From Pseudoduganella namucuonensis (GTDB taxonomy: Bacteria; Pseudomonadota; Gammaproteobacteria; Burkholderiales; Burkholderiaceae_D), in contig NZ_FPBO01000034.1 in assembly GCF_900116645.1 (NCBI RefSeq), positions 1 through 64,000 on the forward strand: 64,000 nt of DNA. The letters run 5' to 3'. The notes below the pieces were generated by a model that worked only from the letters and a program-made list of their open reading frames with translations, made no database searches and was not told the origin of the DNA. This document shows, piece by piece, positions 43,707-53,324 of this stretch. Every line of letters starts with the position of its first letter. Position 1 is the stretch's first letter. Position numbers and translations under genes: made by a program.

Positions 43707-44656
43707 TCGAGGTTATCGTCACAGGGCGCCGCGACGAGGCGGATGGCATTTGCAGTTTCGAACTGGCCGCAGCGGATGGCGTGGCGCTGCCGCCGTTTGA
43801 ACCCGGCGCGCATATCGATGTGCACCTGGATGGAGGGCTGGTTCGCCAGTACTCGCTTTGCCCAGGGCCCGGCCAGGCAGGGCGTTACCTGCTCGGTGTG
43901 CTGCGCGAACCGGTCTCGCGGGGCGGCTCGGCCGCCATGCATGCGTTGAAGACCGGCCAGCGCCTGCATATCAGCGCACCGCGCAACCATTTCCCGCTTG
44001 CCAGGGATGCGCAGCGCCACGTGCTGTTCGCTGGCGGCATTGGCATTACGCCGCTGCTGGCGATGGCCGAGCACCTGGCGGCATCCGGATGCGACTTCGC
44101 TTTGCACTACTGCGCCCGTGCCGCCAGCCGCATGGCGTTCGCCGAACGTATCCGCGCCGGGATCGTTGGCGAGCGCGCCACGTTCCATGCCGACGATGGC
44201 GGCCCGCAGCAGAAGCTGGACCTGGACGCCGCGCTGGGCGAGCCGCGGGAGGGCGTCCACGTCTACGTCTGCGGGCCGGGCGGCTTCATGGACTGGGTGC
44301 TGTCCGGCGCCCGCGCGCGCGGCTGGCCGGAGGATAGGCTGCACAAGGAGTATTTCGCGGCGCCGTCACAGCCGGCCGGCGCGCGGGACCAGCCGTTCGA
44401 GGTGCAGATCGGCCGGGGCGGCGCGATCCACACCGTGCCCGCCGGCCTGAGCGTGCTGGAGGTGCTGGCGCGGAACGGCATCGACATTCCGGTGTCGTGC
44501 GAGCAGGGCGTGTGCGGCACTTGCCTGACGCGCGTGCTGGAAGGCACGCCGGAGCACCGCGACGTGTTCCTGACCGACCAGGAGCGGGCCGCCAACGACA
44601 GCTTCACGCCTTGCTGTTCGCGCGCGCGCTCGGCCCGGCTGGTGCTGGACCTATAA
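43703..44656 (+). CDS. VanB/phthalate dioxygenase reductase-type ferredoxin reductase
   Basis: 317 residues. FMN domain (RQYSLCPGPGQAGRYLLGV, RGGSAAMH), NAD domain (FAGGIGITPLLAMAEHL, YVCGPGGFMDWV), and a C-terminal plant-type [2Fe-2S] ferredoxin with CEQGVCGTC and the fourth Cys in FTPCCS. All elements are present. Passes electrons from NADH to the Rieske oxygenase encoded just upstream. Confidence 0.92.
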   Translation: MIEVIVTGRRDEADGICSFELAAADGVALPPFEPGAHIDVHLDGGLVRQYSLCPGPGQAGRYLLGVLREPVSRGGSAAMHALKTGQRLHISAPRNHFPLARDAQRHVLFAGGIGITPLLAMAEHLAASGCDFALHYCARAASRMAFAERIRAGIVGERATFHADDGGPQQKLDLDAALGEPREGVHVYVCGPGGFMDWVLSGARARGWPEDRLHKEYFAAPSQPAGARDQPFEVQIGRGGAIHTVPAGLSVLEVLARNGIDIPVSCEQGVCGTCLTRVLEGTPEHRDVFLTDQERAANDSFTPCCSRARSARLVLDL

Positions 44657-44685
44657 ATTCATTCATCGACACCAGGAGACCATTC

Positions 44686-45621
44686 ATGACCACCGACACA
44701 TCCAACACCATCCTCCTCGCCGGCGGAGCCCTGGGCTTCAACTGGCTTCCCGTTTTTGTCGCGCAGAAGCAGGGCATCTTCGCGCGCCACGGCCTGACCG
44801 TGGAACTCATGCGCATGGGCAGCGTGGACAAGGCCAGCACCGCCGTGCGCGAGGGCGCCGCGCACATGGCGATCACCCCGCCCGAGGGCGCGATCGCCAG
44901 CGCGGTCGCGGGCGGCGGCCTGCGCATCGTGGCCGGCAACGTCAACCGCCTGCCGCTCACGCTGATCGCCCAGCCGGACATCAAGAGCATCGAGCAGCTC
45001 AGGGGCAAGGTGCTGGGCACCTCGTCGCTGACCGAGGGCACGGCCATCTACACGCGGGAGATGCTGTCGCAGCACGGCCTGGGCTACCCGGACGACTATT
45101 CGTTCGCGGTGGCGGGCGTGCACCCGGCGCGCTGGAAGGCGCTGCAGGAGGGGACGATAGACGCGGCCGTCCAGCTGATACCGCTGAACTTCGTCGCGGT
45201 GGAGGCGGGCTACAGCGACTTGGGCGAGGTCAGCGACTATATTCCGGAAATCGTCTTCACGGCGCTGATCGCCGACCAGGCGTGGGCGGCGGAGAACGGC
45301 GAGCGGATCGTCGCGCTGATGCGCGGCCTGATCGAGGCCACCGCGCTGCTGTACGACGCGGCCAACGACGAGGCGCTGCTGCCGATCGTGATGGAGATCA
45401 CCCAGTCCGACCTGGCGTACGCGCAGAAGTCGCTGTACTACCTGCGCGAGAAGGGCGTGTTCGCGCGCGCGCTGGAGATTCCGCCGGCGGCGCTGGAGAA
45501 AACGGTGGAACTGATGCGCAAGGCGGACCTGCTGGCGCCCGGGAAGACGGCGGAGGCGCTGGCGGCGTTTGACGCGCGCTGGGTGCGGAGGGCCGTCGAG
45601 CCCGCGAAGGAGGGCGCATGA
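44686..45621 (+). CDS. NMT1/SsuA-type substrate-binding-like protein without signal peptide
   Basis: 311 residues, CAGGAG 6 bases before the ATG. Sequence has the NMT1/ThiY fold: LPVFVAQKQGIFARHGLTVEL, REGAAHMAITPPEGAIASAV, SIEQLRGKVLGTSSLTEGTA. Unlike transport-binding proteins it starts TTDTSNTILLAGGALGF with no signal peptide, and no permease or ATPase is near. Either a cytoplasmic ligand-binding or an enzyme on this fold (decarboxylases of this fold exist), or a mis-assigned transport protein. Coupled to DoxX by ATGA. Confidence 0.75.
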   Translation: MTTDTSNTILLAGGALGFNWLPVFVAQKQGIFARHGLTVELMRMGSVDKASTAVREGAAHMAITPPEGAIASAVAGGGLRIVAGNVNRLPLTLIAQPDIKSIEQLRGKVLGTSSLTEGTAIYTREMLSQHGLGYPDDYSFAVAGVHPARWKALQEGTIDAAVQLIPLNFVAVEAGYSDLGEVSDYIPEIVFTALIADQAWAAENGERIVALMRGLIEATALLYDAANDEALLPIVMEITQSDLAYAQKSLYYLREKGVFARALEIPPAALEKTVELMRKADLLAPGKTAEALAAFDARWVRRAVEPAKEGA

Positions 45622-45980
45622 TGGACTTCGGGGCCAACGACTCCCTGGCGATCCTGCGCGTCATGTGCGGCGTGTGGTTCGTTCCGCACTGCATCGGCAA
45701 GCTGCGCAACATCGGCCCCGCCTCGCAGACGTTCGAGAAGGCGGGCCTGCGTCCGGCGCGGGCCTTCGTCATCCTCACCATCGCGCTCGAGCTGCTGGCG
45801 GGCGCGGGCCTGGTGCTGGGCGTCTATCCGCGGCTGGCGGCGGCGCTGGCGGTGGTGGTGCTGCTGGGCGCCAGCTACGCGGTCGTCAAGATCAACGGCT
45901 ACAACTGGCGTTGGCAAAAGCACGGGCCGGAATTCATGATATTCTGGTCCGTTGTCTGCGCGCTGTCCGTCCAGGGCTGA
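45618..45980 (+). CDS. DoxX-family membrane protein
   Basis: 120 residues with four hydrophobic segments (about 8-25, 48-66, 70-86 and 102-118), ATG overlapping the previous stop. DoxX motifs RVMCGVWFVPHCIGKL and EKAGLRPARAFVILTIALELLAG. Members take part in thiosulfate or quinone redox, or respiratory stress; here probably a membrane electron-transfer helper. Followed by a hairpin (45988-46011). Confidence 0.85.
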   Translation: MMDFGANDSLAILRVMCGVWFVPHCIGKLRNIGPASQTFEKAGLRPARAFVILTIALELLAGAGLVLGVYPRLAAALAVVVLLGASYAVVKINGYNWRWQKHGPEFMIFWSVVCALSVQG

Positions 45981-45987
45981 CGCCATC

Positions 45988-46011
45988 CCGGGGGAGCCTC
46001 GCGCTCCCCGG
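45988..46011 (+). terminator. Hairpin after DoxX
   Basis: CCGGGGGAGC-CTCG-CGCTCCCCGG-type stem 8 bases after the stop; no T-run, so weak or readthrough into the TetR gene. Confidence 0.45.
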
Positions 46012-46093
46012 CGGACCTTGCATGCGGTGGTGCGCCTTCAATCGATACCGCGTAGAATGCTGCGCAAACAAACCATCGTGCAAGGAGTAGTGA

Positions 46094-46717
46094 GTGTCCC
46101 GTGTAACTCGTCTGACCCGTGAAGAAAGCCGCGCCCTGACGCGAGAGAAGCTGCTGGCGTCCGCCCGCGAGGTGGTCGCCCGCGAAGGCTATGAAAGCGC
46201 GTCGGTCGAGCGCATCGCGGAGGAAGCCGGTTTCAGCAAGGGGGCGTTCTATTCCAATTTCAACAGCAAGGAAGAGATCATCCTCGAGCTGCTGGAATCG
46301 CATTCGCTGCAGGATGTGAAGGAGATCACCGAGCTTCTGGGCGACACCAAGGCGCCGGCCGGGATGATCGAGATCATCGGCAACTGGGCGTCGCAGCGGG
46401 CCAGCGATCCAAGCTGGGGCTTGCTGGCGCTGGAGCTGTTCCGGCGCGCGCGCCGCGACGCCACTTTCGGCGAACGCCATTCCAACCTGTTCCGCGCGCA
46501 ATGGCGGGGCCTCGGCGAGATCCTGCTGACCATGTTCCCCGCCGACGCGGCGCCCGCCGACGCGGAAACGCTGGGCGGCATCGTGTTCGGCCTCACCTAC
46601 GGTTCCGCCTCCAGTTTCAAGAGCGGACCGGGCGTGGGCGAGATGGTCAAGGTGGTGCTGTCGGGATTGCACGGCGCCCACGGCAAAAAACGGCCCGCCG
46701 CGCGCAAAGCCGTGTAG
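46094..46717 (+). CDS. TetR-family transcriptional regulator
   Basis: 207 residues from a GTG with AAGGAG upstream. HTH at about 18-62: LLASAREVVAREGYESASVERIAEEAGFSKGAFYSNFNSKEE. The C-terminal ligand domain is of variable type. Located at the end of the LigJ-Liv-LigK-VanAB block, so it is the likely owner of the palindrome at 34353 and 42536. A partial copy (GATAC-N6-GAATG, 46044-46059) lies just before its own gene. Confidence 0.88.
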   Translation: MSRVTRLTREESRALTREKLLASAREVVAREGYESASVERIAEEAGFSKGAFYSNFNSKEEIILELLESHSLQDVKEITELLGDTKAPAGMIEIIGNWASQRASDPSWGLLALELFRRARRDATFGERHSNLFRAQWRGLGEILLTMFPADAAPADAETLGGIVFGLTYGSASSFKSGPGVGEMVKVVLSGLHGAHGKKRPAARKAV

Positions 46718-46806
46718 GGCCAGGGCCGGGCGGTCGGGATTTCGCCAGCCTCTCGAAAATCACTTTTCCAAACTAGAGTAAAATTGTTATTGTTTTGTGG
46801 AAACCA

Positions 46807-46944
46807 ATGACTATGGAAAAGAGACCGATACCGGCTTTTGCGACCGAGCTCAAGGATTTGGCGGTCAAGCGCGCGATGGATGTGAAATCGATTTCAGTGA
46901 TGGCCAAGGAGTTCGGGCCGTCCGCGATGCGGGCGCCGTTGTGA
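46807..46944 (+). pseudogene. Remnant of an IS3-type transposase OrfA
   Basis: A 45-codon ORF starting TMEKRPIPAFATELKDLAVKRAM and VKSISVMAKEFGPSA resembles the start of OrfA helix-turn-helix transposase proteins, but it stops after the first helices. No OrfB or inverted repeats are visible around it. Too short to work; probably an old truncated insertion before the GGDEF-EAL gene, possibly supplying its promoter. Confidence 0.5.
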
Positions 46945-46946
46945 AA

Positions 46947-49073
46947 ATGCTACAACGCTTGCCACTGTTGTGGAAAATGCTGTTCCCGCTTGCAATCGCC
47001 GCGGTTTGCTCGCTGGTCTACCTGGGCTCGTCCACCCTCGTCCTCAAGCACAACAACAGCCGGCTTGCCCACGTGCGCGACGTGCTGTTCCCCGTGCTGG
47101 AAATCACCACCGACAATGTCGGCGCCCTCGACAAGATCATCGAGCAACTCAACGACGCCGCCAGCTCCGGCGAAAAAGACCCGTTGGACGCGGCCGCGAC
47201 GATCGCCGCCAAGGTGCGCGCCAACTATGCCAGGCTGCGCGGCATCGACGCGGACAAGGCCGAGGAATTTCGGCAACTGGCCGCCGAATTCGACGCTTAC
47301 TACAGCGCCGCCCACGCAGTGGCGAAAGAAATGATGGACAAGAGCGGCGCGCCCGATCCGCGGTCGCTGCAAGCGATGTCGGCCAAGCTCGACACCTATC
47401 GCAAGGATCTGCTGTCGTTTAGAGATAGCGCTAACAGCCGCTTCACCGGCACCATCGGCGACGCCACCAGCGACGCCGACGGAGCCGTGAGCACCGGGAT
47501 CGCCATCGGCCTGCTCAGCCTCTGCCTGACGCTGGGCTTCGGGATCGCCATCGCCCGCGCCCTGTTGCGGCAACTGCGGCAGGCGCTCAAGGTCGCCCAA
47601 ACCGTCGCCGCCGGCGACCTGACCAGCCGCATCGAGGTCACTTCCCACGATGAAACCGGCCAGCTGCTCCAGGCGCTGAAAGACATGAACGACAGCCTGG
47701 CGCGCTCCGTCGACGAGCATAAACGGCTGGAAGCGTTGCTGCAGCATCAGGCCAGCCACGACACGCTGACCGGATTGCCCAACCGCGCGCTGCTGCAGGA
47801 CCGTCTGAAACAGGCCATCGCGACCGCCGTGCGCTCCCCCTCGCCGATCTGGATCATCTTCGTCGATCTCGATCGATTCAAGCTGGTCAATGACAGCCTG
47901 GGCCACAAGGCCGGCGACGCGATGCTCAAGCAGGTCGCCGCGCGGCTGCAGTCCGCGGTGCGGGAGGCGGACACGGTGGCCAGGTTGGGCGGCGATGAAT
48001 TCGTGCTGGTTCTGCCCGAAAGGATAGACGGTAGTGGCAGCCTGTCCGCGGCGGTCGTGCAGCGCATCCTGGATGCCGTGGCACAGCCGATGATGATCGA
48101 AGGGCACGAGTTTGTGACGACTTGCAGCATGGGCATCGCGGTCCACCCGAACGATGGCGCCGATGGGGAAACCTTGATGACGCACGCCGACATCGCCATG
48201 TATTGCGCCAAGGAGGTCGGGCGCAACAACTTCCGGTTTTATTCGCCGGCCATGGATGCGCGCATCCTTGAACGCTTGCGGCTCGAGGGCGAATTGCGCC
48301 ATGCGCTGGAGCGCGACGAATTCGAACTCCATTACCAGCCCCAAGTGGACTTGCGCAGCGGCCGCATCGTCGGCATGGAATCCCTGATCCGCTGGAACCA
48401 TCCCGAGCTCGGCATGATTTCTCCGGCGCGCTTCATCACCCTGGCCGAGGAAACCGGCTTGATCGTGCCCATCGGCGCCTGGGTGATACGCACGGCGTGC
48501 GCCCAGAACCAGGCATGGCAGCGCGCCGGCCTGGGCCGCTTGCGCGTCGCGGTCAATCTGTCGGCGCGCCAGTTCGCCCAGAAAAATCTGGCCGAGTTCA
48601 TCATGAACATCCTCGACGAAACCGGATTGGCGGCCGAGGACCTGGAAATCGAATTGACCGAGAGCCTGGTCATGACCGATGTCGAGCGCGCGGTCGGCGT
48701 GCTCGACGATCTCAAGAGGATCGGGGTGCAGTTGTCCATCGACGACTTCGGCACCGGTTACTCCAGCCTGTCCTACCTGAAGCGATTCCCCATCCACGTG
48801 CTCAAAATCGACCAGTCCTTCGTACGGGACATCGCGACCGGCGCGGACGATGCGGCGATCGTGGCGTTGATTATTTCGCTGGCGCACAGCCTGAAGCTGA
48901 ACGTCATCGCCGAAGGCGTCGAGACGCCGGAGCAGCTGGCCTATTTGAATCTGCACGACTGCGACGAAATGCAGGGATATTTCTTCAGCAAGCCGGTGCC
49001 GGCCGAGGCCTTCGAGAAAATGCTGCGCAGTGGTAAAAGCCTATCCTCGGGGTTCGACCGCGCATCGGCATAG
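46947..49073 (+). CDS. Membrane GGDEF-EAL protein (c-di-GMP cyclase/phosphodiesterase) with HAMP
   Basis: About 708 residues from ATG 46947 (a GTG at 46941 is also possible; neither has a good Shine-Dalgarno). Membrane segment 1 at about 8-32, periplasmic helical sensor, segment 2 at about 178-200, HAMP to about 255, GGDEF domain (active motif ARLGGDEFVLVLP), EAL domain with ESL in place of EAL (GMESLIRWNH), DDFGTGYSSLSYLKRFP and the catalytic-lysine and EGVE motifs present. Both activities are plausible. The IS remnant directly upstream may alter its expression. Confidence 0.9.
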   Translation: MLQRLPLLWKMLFPLAIAAVCSLVYLGSSTLVLKHNNSRLAHVRDVLFPVLEITTDNVGALDKIIEQLNDAASSGEKDPLDAAATIAAKVRANYARLRGIDADKAEEFRQLAAEFDAYYSAAHAVAKEMMDKSGAPDPRSLQAMSAKLDTYRKDLLSFRDSANSRFTGTIGDATSDADGAVSTGIAIGLLSLCLTLGFGIAIARALLRQLRQALKVAQTVAAGDLTSRIEVTSHDETGQLLQALKDMNDSLARSVDEHKRLEALLQHQASHDTLTGLPNRALLQDRLKQAIATAVRSPSPIWIIFVDLDRFKLVNDSLGHKAGDAMLKQVAARLQSAVREADTVARLGGDEFVLVLPERIDGSGSLSAAVVQRILDAVAQPMMIEGHEFVTTCSMGIAVHPNDGADGETLMTHADIAMYCAKEVGRNNFRFYSPAMDARILERLRLEGELRHALERDEFELHYQPQVDLRSGRIVGMESLIRWNHPELGMISPARFITLAEETGLIVPIGAWVIRTACAQNQAWQRAGLGRLRVAVNLSARQFAQKNLAEFIMNILDETGLAAEDLEIELTESLVMTDVERAVGVLDDLKRIGVQLSIDDFGTGYSSLSYLKRFPIHVLKIDQSFVRDIATGADDAAIVALIISLAHSLKLNVIAEGVETPEQLAYLNLHDCDEMQGYFFSKPVPAEAFEKMLRSGKSLSSGFDRASA

Positions 49074-49074
49074 C

Positions 49075-49107
49075 GGGCCCGGTTTGGTCGCATCGCGAAC
49101 CAGGCCC
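49075..49107. terminator. Hairpin between convergent GGDEF-EAL and binding-protein genes
   Basis: GGGCC-C-GGTT ... AACC-A-GGCCC stem with one mismatch; T/A-rich sequence follows on the plus side (TTTATAC). Confidence 0.5.
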
Positions 49108-49117
49108 CGGTTTATAC

Positions 49118-50263
49118 TCAAAGTTTGCTGACCGGCACAGGCTTGCCTTGTTGCACCTTGGTCAGGTAAACCTTGTTCAATCCCTGGTGGTCCTGCGGGC
49201 CGAAGGCGATATCGAGGCCGCCCAGGTTGACGCTCATTTTTTCCAGCGCGGCGAGGAAGTTGGCGCGGGTCAGGTCGGGGCCGGTTTTCTTCAAGCCTTC
49301 GACCAGCGCGACCGCGTCGATGTAGCCTTCAAACGAGGTGTAGTCGAATTCGTGGACGCCGGCCGCCTTCATGTCGGCCTGGTATTGCTTGACGATGGGG
49401 ATGGATTCATCGTACGGCGACGGCACCACCTGGGTGATGTAGACGCCTTCCCCGGCATCGCCGGCGGCCTTGATGAAGTTGGACGTGCCGACAAAGGACA
49501 GGTTGAAGAACTTCGGTTTGTAGCCGGCGGCGTGGGCCTTCCGCACCAGCGCGGCGCAGGCCTTGTAGGTGCCCACCATCAGCACCGCTTCCGGCTTGGC
49601 CGCCAGCAGGGCCGCCAGGCCCGCGTCGACGTCCTCGGTGTTGCGCGTGTAGTGGCCTTCGGCGGCGATGGTCATCTTGCGCTTTTGCAGTGCCAACTGC
49701 AGCCCTTCCTTGCCCACCTTGCCGTAGGTGTCCTCCTGGTAGAACAGGCCGAACTTGGTCACGCCGGCATCGCTGACCAGCCGTTCGACCTGCATCTCGA
49801 TCTCGTTAAAGTAGGATGAACGGATATTGAAGATGTATTTGTTGACCGGCGAGCGCAGGAACTCGGCGCCGGTGAACGGGCCGAAAAACGGCACGTCGTT
49901 GTCGACGGCCAGCGACAGGGCGGCCTTGCTGGTCGGCGTGCCGACGTAGCCGAACAGGGCGAACACGTTGTCCTTCTTGATCAGCTTTTCGGTCGCGGCG
50001 CCGGTGCGCAGCGGATCGTAGCCATCGTCTTCGCTGACCAGGGTGATCTTGCGTCCGTTCACGCCGCCCGTCGCGTTGACCTTCTTGAAGTATGCGGCGC
50101 TGCCGGACTTGATGCCCAGGCCCAGCCCCGCGGTCGGTCCGCTCAGGGCGTTGGCCATGCCGATCTTGATTTCCGTGGCGGTAACGCCGTTCTCCGCCAT
50201 GGCGGACGAGGCCAGCGATGCAAGGGACAGTCCAACGGCGGAAAGAAGAATTTTGATTTTCAT
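49118..50263 (-). CDS. Liv-type ABC transporter periplasmic binding protein
   Basis: 381 residues; signal peptide cleaved after SAMA (about residue 23). Peripla_BP_6 fold: IGMANALSGPTAGLGLGIKSG, LVSEDDGYDPLRTGAATEKL, LFGYVGTPTSKAALSL. Single-gene unit; no transporter parts adjacent. Amino acid or amide ligand plausible, since no catabolic gene flanks it on this side. Confidence 0.9.
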   Translation of the reverse strand: MKIKILLSAVGLSLASLASSAMAENGVTATEIKIGMANALSGPTAGLGLGIKSGSAAYFKKVNATGGVNGRKITLVSEDDGYDPLRTGAATEKLIKKDNVFALFGYVGTPTSKAALSLAVDNDVPFFGPFTGAEFLRSPVNKYIFNIRSSYFNEIEMQVERLVSDAGVTKFGLFYQEDTYGKVGKEGLQLALQKRKMTIAAEGHYTRNTEDVDAGLAALLAAKPEAVLMVGTYKACAALVRKAHAAGYKPKFFNLSFVGTSNFIKAAGDAGEGVYITQVVPSPYDESIPIVKQYQADMKAAGVHEFDYTSFEGYIDAVALVEGLKKTGPDLTRANFLAALEKMSVNLGGLDIAFGPQDHQGLNKVYLTKVQQGKPVPVSKL

Positions 50264-50389
50264 TTTTTCACTTTAAGTTACGCCGGTGTCTGGCAGCCAG
50301 TATCCGTGTCGCCCCATGTTACCGCTACCTGTTCTCCTTGGCAACATTTAAGTGCCGGCGCGCCTCAGGGCCTGCCGGGGTCTGGCCGG

Positions 50390-51076
50390 CTAGTGCGCCA
50401 GCAGCAGCACCACGCCAACCCCGATGGACATCAGCATCAACTGCGGCACGGTGCCGCGCACGGTTTCCTCGCGCTGCAGACGGGGCATCAGATGGCTGAC
50501 CGCGATGTAAATGAAGCCGGCCGAGGCGAACGCCAGCACGTAGGGCACCATGTCCCCGGCGCGGCCCAGCGTGAAGTAGCCCAGCAGGCCGCCGGCCACC
50601 GCCATCAGGCTGCACAGCAGATTGAACAGATAGGCCCGCGCGCGCGTATAGCCGGCGTCGAGCAGCACCACGAAGTCGCCGATCTCCTGCGGGATCTCGT
50701 GCGCGGCGATGGCCAGCCCGGTCAGGATGCCCAGGCCGGGGTCGGCCAGGAAGCTGGCGGCGATCATGATGCCGTCGGTGAAATTGTGCAGCGCGTCGCC
50801 CGCCAACACCATCCAGCCGGAACGCTGTCCTGAATGGGCGTGGTGGTCGTCCCCGTGGCGCAGGATCGCGAATTTCTCAAGGAAGAAGAAGGCGAGCAGG
50901 CCCGCCAGCACGGTGGCGAACAGGCGGTGCGGGTCGGCGCCGCTCTCCACCGCGTCGGGCAGGGCGTGCAGCAGCGAGGTCGCCAGCATCACGCCCGCCG
51001 ACAGGCTGAGCATGCGCTCGGCCACGTTCGACAGCAGTGTGAAGGAGAAGAAGGCGGCGGCGCTGATGCTGGCCAC
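50390..51076 (-). CDS. ZIP-family divalent metal transporter (start unsure)
   Basis: 228 residues from a GTG at 51076. ZIP core motifs HNFTDGIMIAA and HEIPQEIGDFVVLLD, with several His in the cytoplasmic loop (HGDDHHAH). The first membrane segment (AILLTTAIAGVASISAAAFF) begins before this start, but the frame upstream reads ATG TTG then TAA at 51130-51122, so the natural start is not visible. Either a rare start codon or a nonsense change has removed the normal N-terminus. Lies behind the formaldehyde locus on the same strand. Confidence 0.75.
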   Translation of the reverse strand: MASISAAAFFSFTLLSNVAERMLSLSAGVMLATSLLHALPDAVESGADPHRLFATVLAGLLAFFFLEKFAILRHGDDHHAHSGQRSGWMVLAGDALHNFTDGIMIAASFLADPGLGILTGLAIAAHEIPQEIGDFVVLLDAGYTRARAYLFNLLCSLMAVAGGLLGYFTLGRAGDMVPYVLAFASAGFIYIAVSHLMPRLQREETVRGTVPQLMLMSIGVGVVLLLAH

Positions 51077-51169
51077 GCCGGCGATGGCCGTGGTCAGGAG
51101 GATGGCGCTGTCGGGACCTCTTTACAACATGGTTATCGGTGCGCCCAGCGCCAAATAGGCCCGCTCGGC

Positions 51170-52066
51170 TTACTGCGACACGCCGCTGGCCTTGGCCGTG
51201 TGCGTGGCGATGGCGTCCATCAGCGCGGGCGACAGGCTGTCGTAGTACGGCAGGTCCAGTTCGGCCAGGCGGGCGCGCACGGCGCCCATGTCCGCCGGGT
51301 TGGCGCCGGACTCGATGATGGACGACACGAAGGCGGCGAATTCGGCGCGCGACCAGCCGGCGTCGGCCGACAGCTCGGTGTGGATGAAGTCCAGGCCGTG
51401 GAACGGGTGGCCCTGGTTCTCGATGCGGCCGTACATGTGCACGCCGCAATCCCGGCAGGCGTGGCGCTGGATCGCCGCCTTGGGGTCGACCACGGCCAGC
51501 TTGCCGGCGTTGGCCGTCACGTCGACCTTGTCGCGCGGGACCACGGCGACCTGCGAGAACAGCGCGCCTTCGGGCTTCCAGCGCGGATTGCGCAGCGCCA
51601 GCACCAGCGCGCCGTGGCCGCCCATCGAATGGCCCATGATGCCGACGCGGCCCGCGATCGCCGGGAGGTTGGCGAGCACCAGCGCATGCAGTTCCAGCAC
51701 GTAGCTGTACATGCGGTAGTGACGCCGCCATGGCTCCTCGGTGGCGTCGACATAAAAGCCGGCGCCCGCGCCCAGTTCCCAGCTGTCGGTCTCGCCGGGC
51801 ACGCCGGCGCCGCGCGGGCTGGTGTCCGGGGCCACCAGCATCATGCCCGCCCGCGCCGCGTGGCGCTGGGCGTCGGCCTTGGTCATGAAGGTCTCCTCGT
51901 TGCAGGTCAGCCCGGCCAGGTAGAACAGCGCCGGCACCGGCCCTGCCGCGGCTTGCGGCGGCAGGTACACGGAGAAGCGCATGGCCAGGCCGATGGCCCG
52001 GGAGTGGTGTTGGTAGTAGCGCTGCACGCCGCCGAAGCAGGCGTGCTCGCTGATCAGTTCCAGCAT
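51170..52066 (-). CDS. Chimeric FghA (N-terminal) / Gfa (C-terminal) formaldehyde-detoxification protein
   Basis: 298 residues. Residues 1-161 are S-formylglutathione hydrolase (esterase D): start ISEHACFGGVQRYYQHHS, LTCNEETFMTKADAQ, DTSPRG, nucleophile GHSMGGHGAL, up to LALRNP. From about residue 162 the sequence becomes the C-terminal two-thirds of glutathione-dependent formaldehyde-activating enzyme: WKPEGALFSQVAVVPRDKV, VVDPKAAIQRHACRDCG, GRIENQGHPFHGLDF, LSPALMDAIATHTAK. The join lies near 51580-51586 and is in frame. The hydrolase loses its catalytic Asp and His; the Gfa part loses its N-terminal zinc Cys pair. Probably an in-frame deletion between adjacent fghA and gfa. Both activities are likely impaired. 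Confidence 0.88.
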   Translation of the reverse strand: MLELISEHACFGGVQRYYQHHSRAIGLAMRFSVYLPPQAAAGPVPALFYLAGLTCNEETFMTKADAQRHAARAGMMLVAPDTSPRGAGVPGETDSWELGAGAGFYVDATEEPWRRHYRMYSYVLELHALVLANLPAIAGRVGIMGHSMGGHGALVLALRNPRWKPEGALFSQVAVVPRDKVDVTANAGKLAVVDPKAAIQRHACRDCGVHMYGRIENQGHPFHGLDFIHTELSADAGWSRAEFAAFVSSIIESGANPADMGAVRARLAELDLPYYDSLSPALMDAIATHTAKASGVSQ

Positions 52067-52078
52067 GGCGCGCCCCGC

Positions 52079-53185
<1,107 letters not shown>

Positions 53186-53324
53186 GTGTGTGCCCTCGTG
53201 TGTTGAAAATGCTGAAGGCGATTGTGATGGCGGAAGGGGCTCCCGCGCGGAAGCGGCGCACGGATTGGCCGCATTTGATGCCATAATGACCGGAAATTGA
53301 TGTCCCCCGACTGCCACACTCTCC

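Noticed and set aside
44686..45621. Calling the binding-protein-like gene a 4,5-dihydroxyphthalate decarboxylase
   Set aside because: The fold is related, but the characteristic decarboxylase segments were not recognised; only the NMT1-like pattern is supported.
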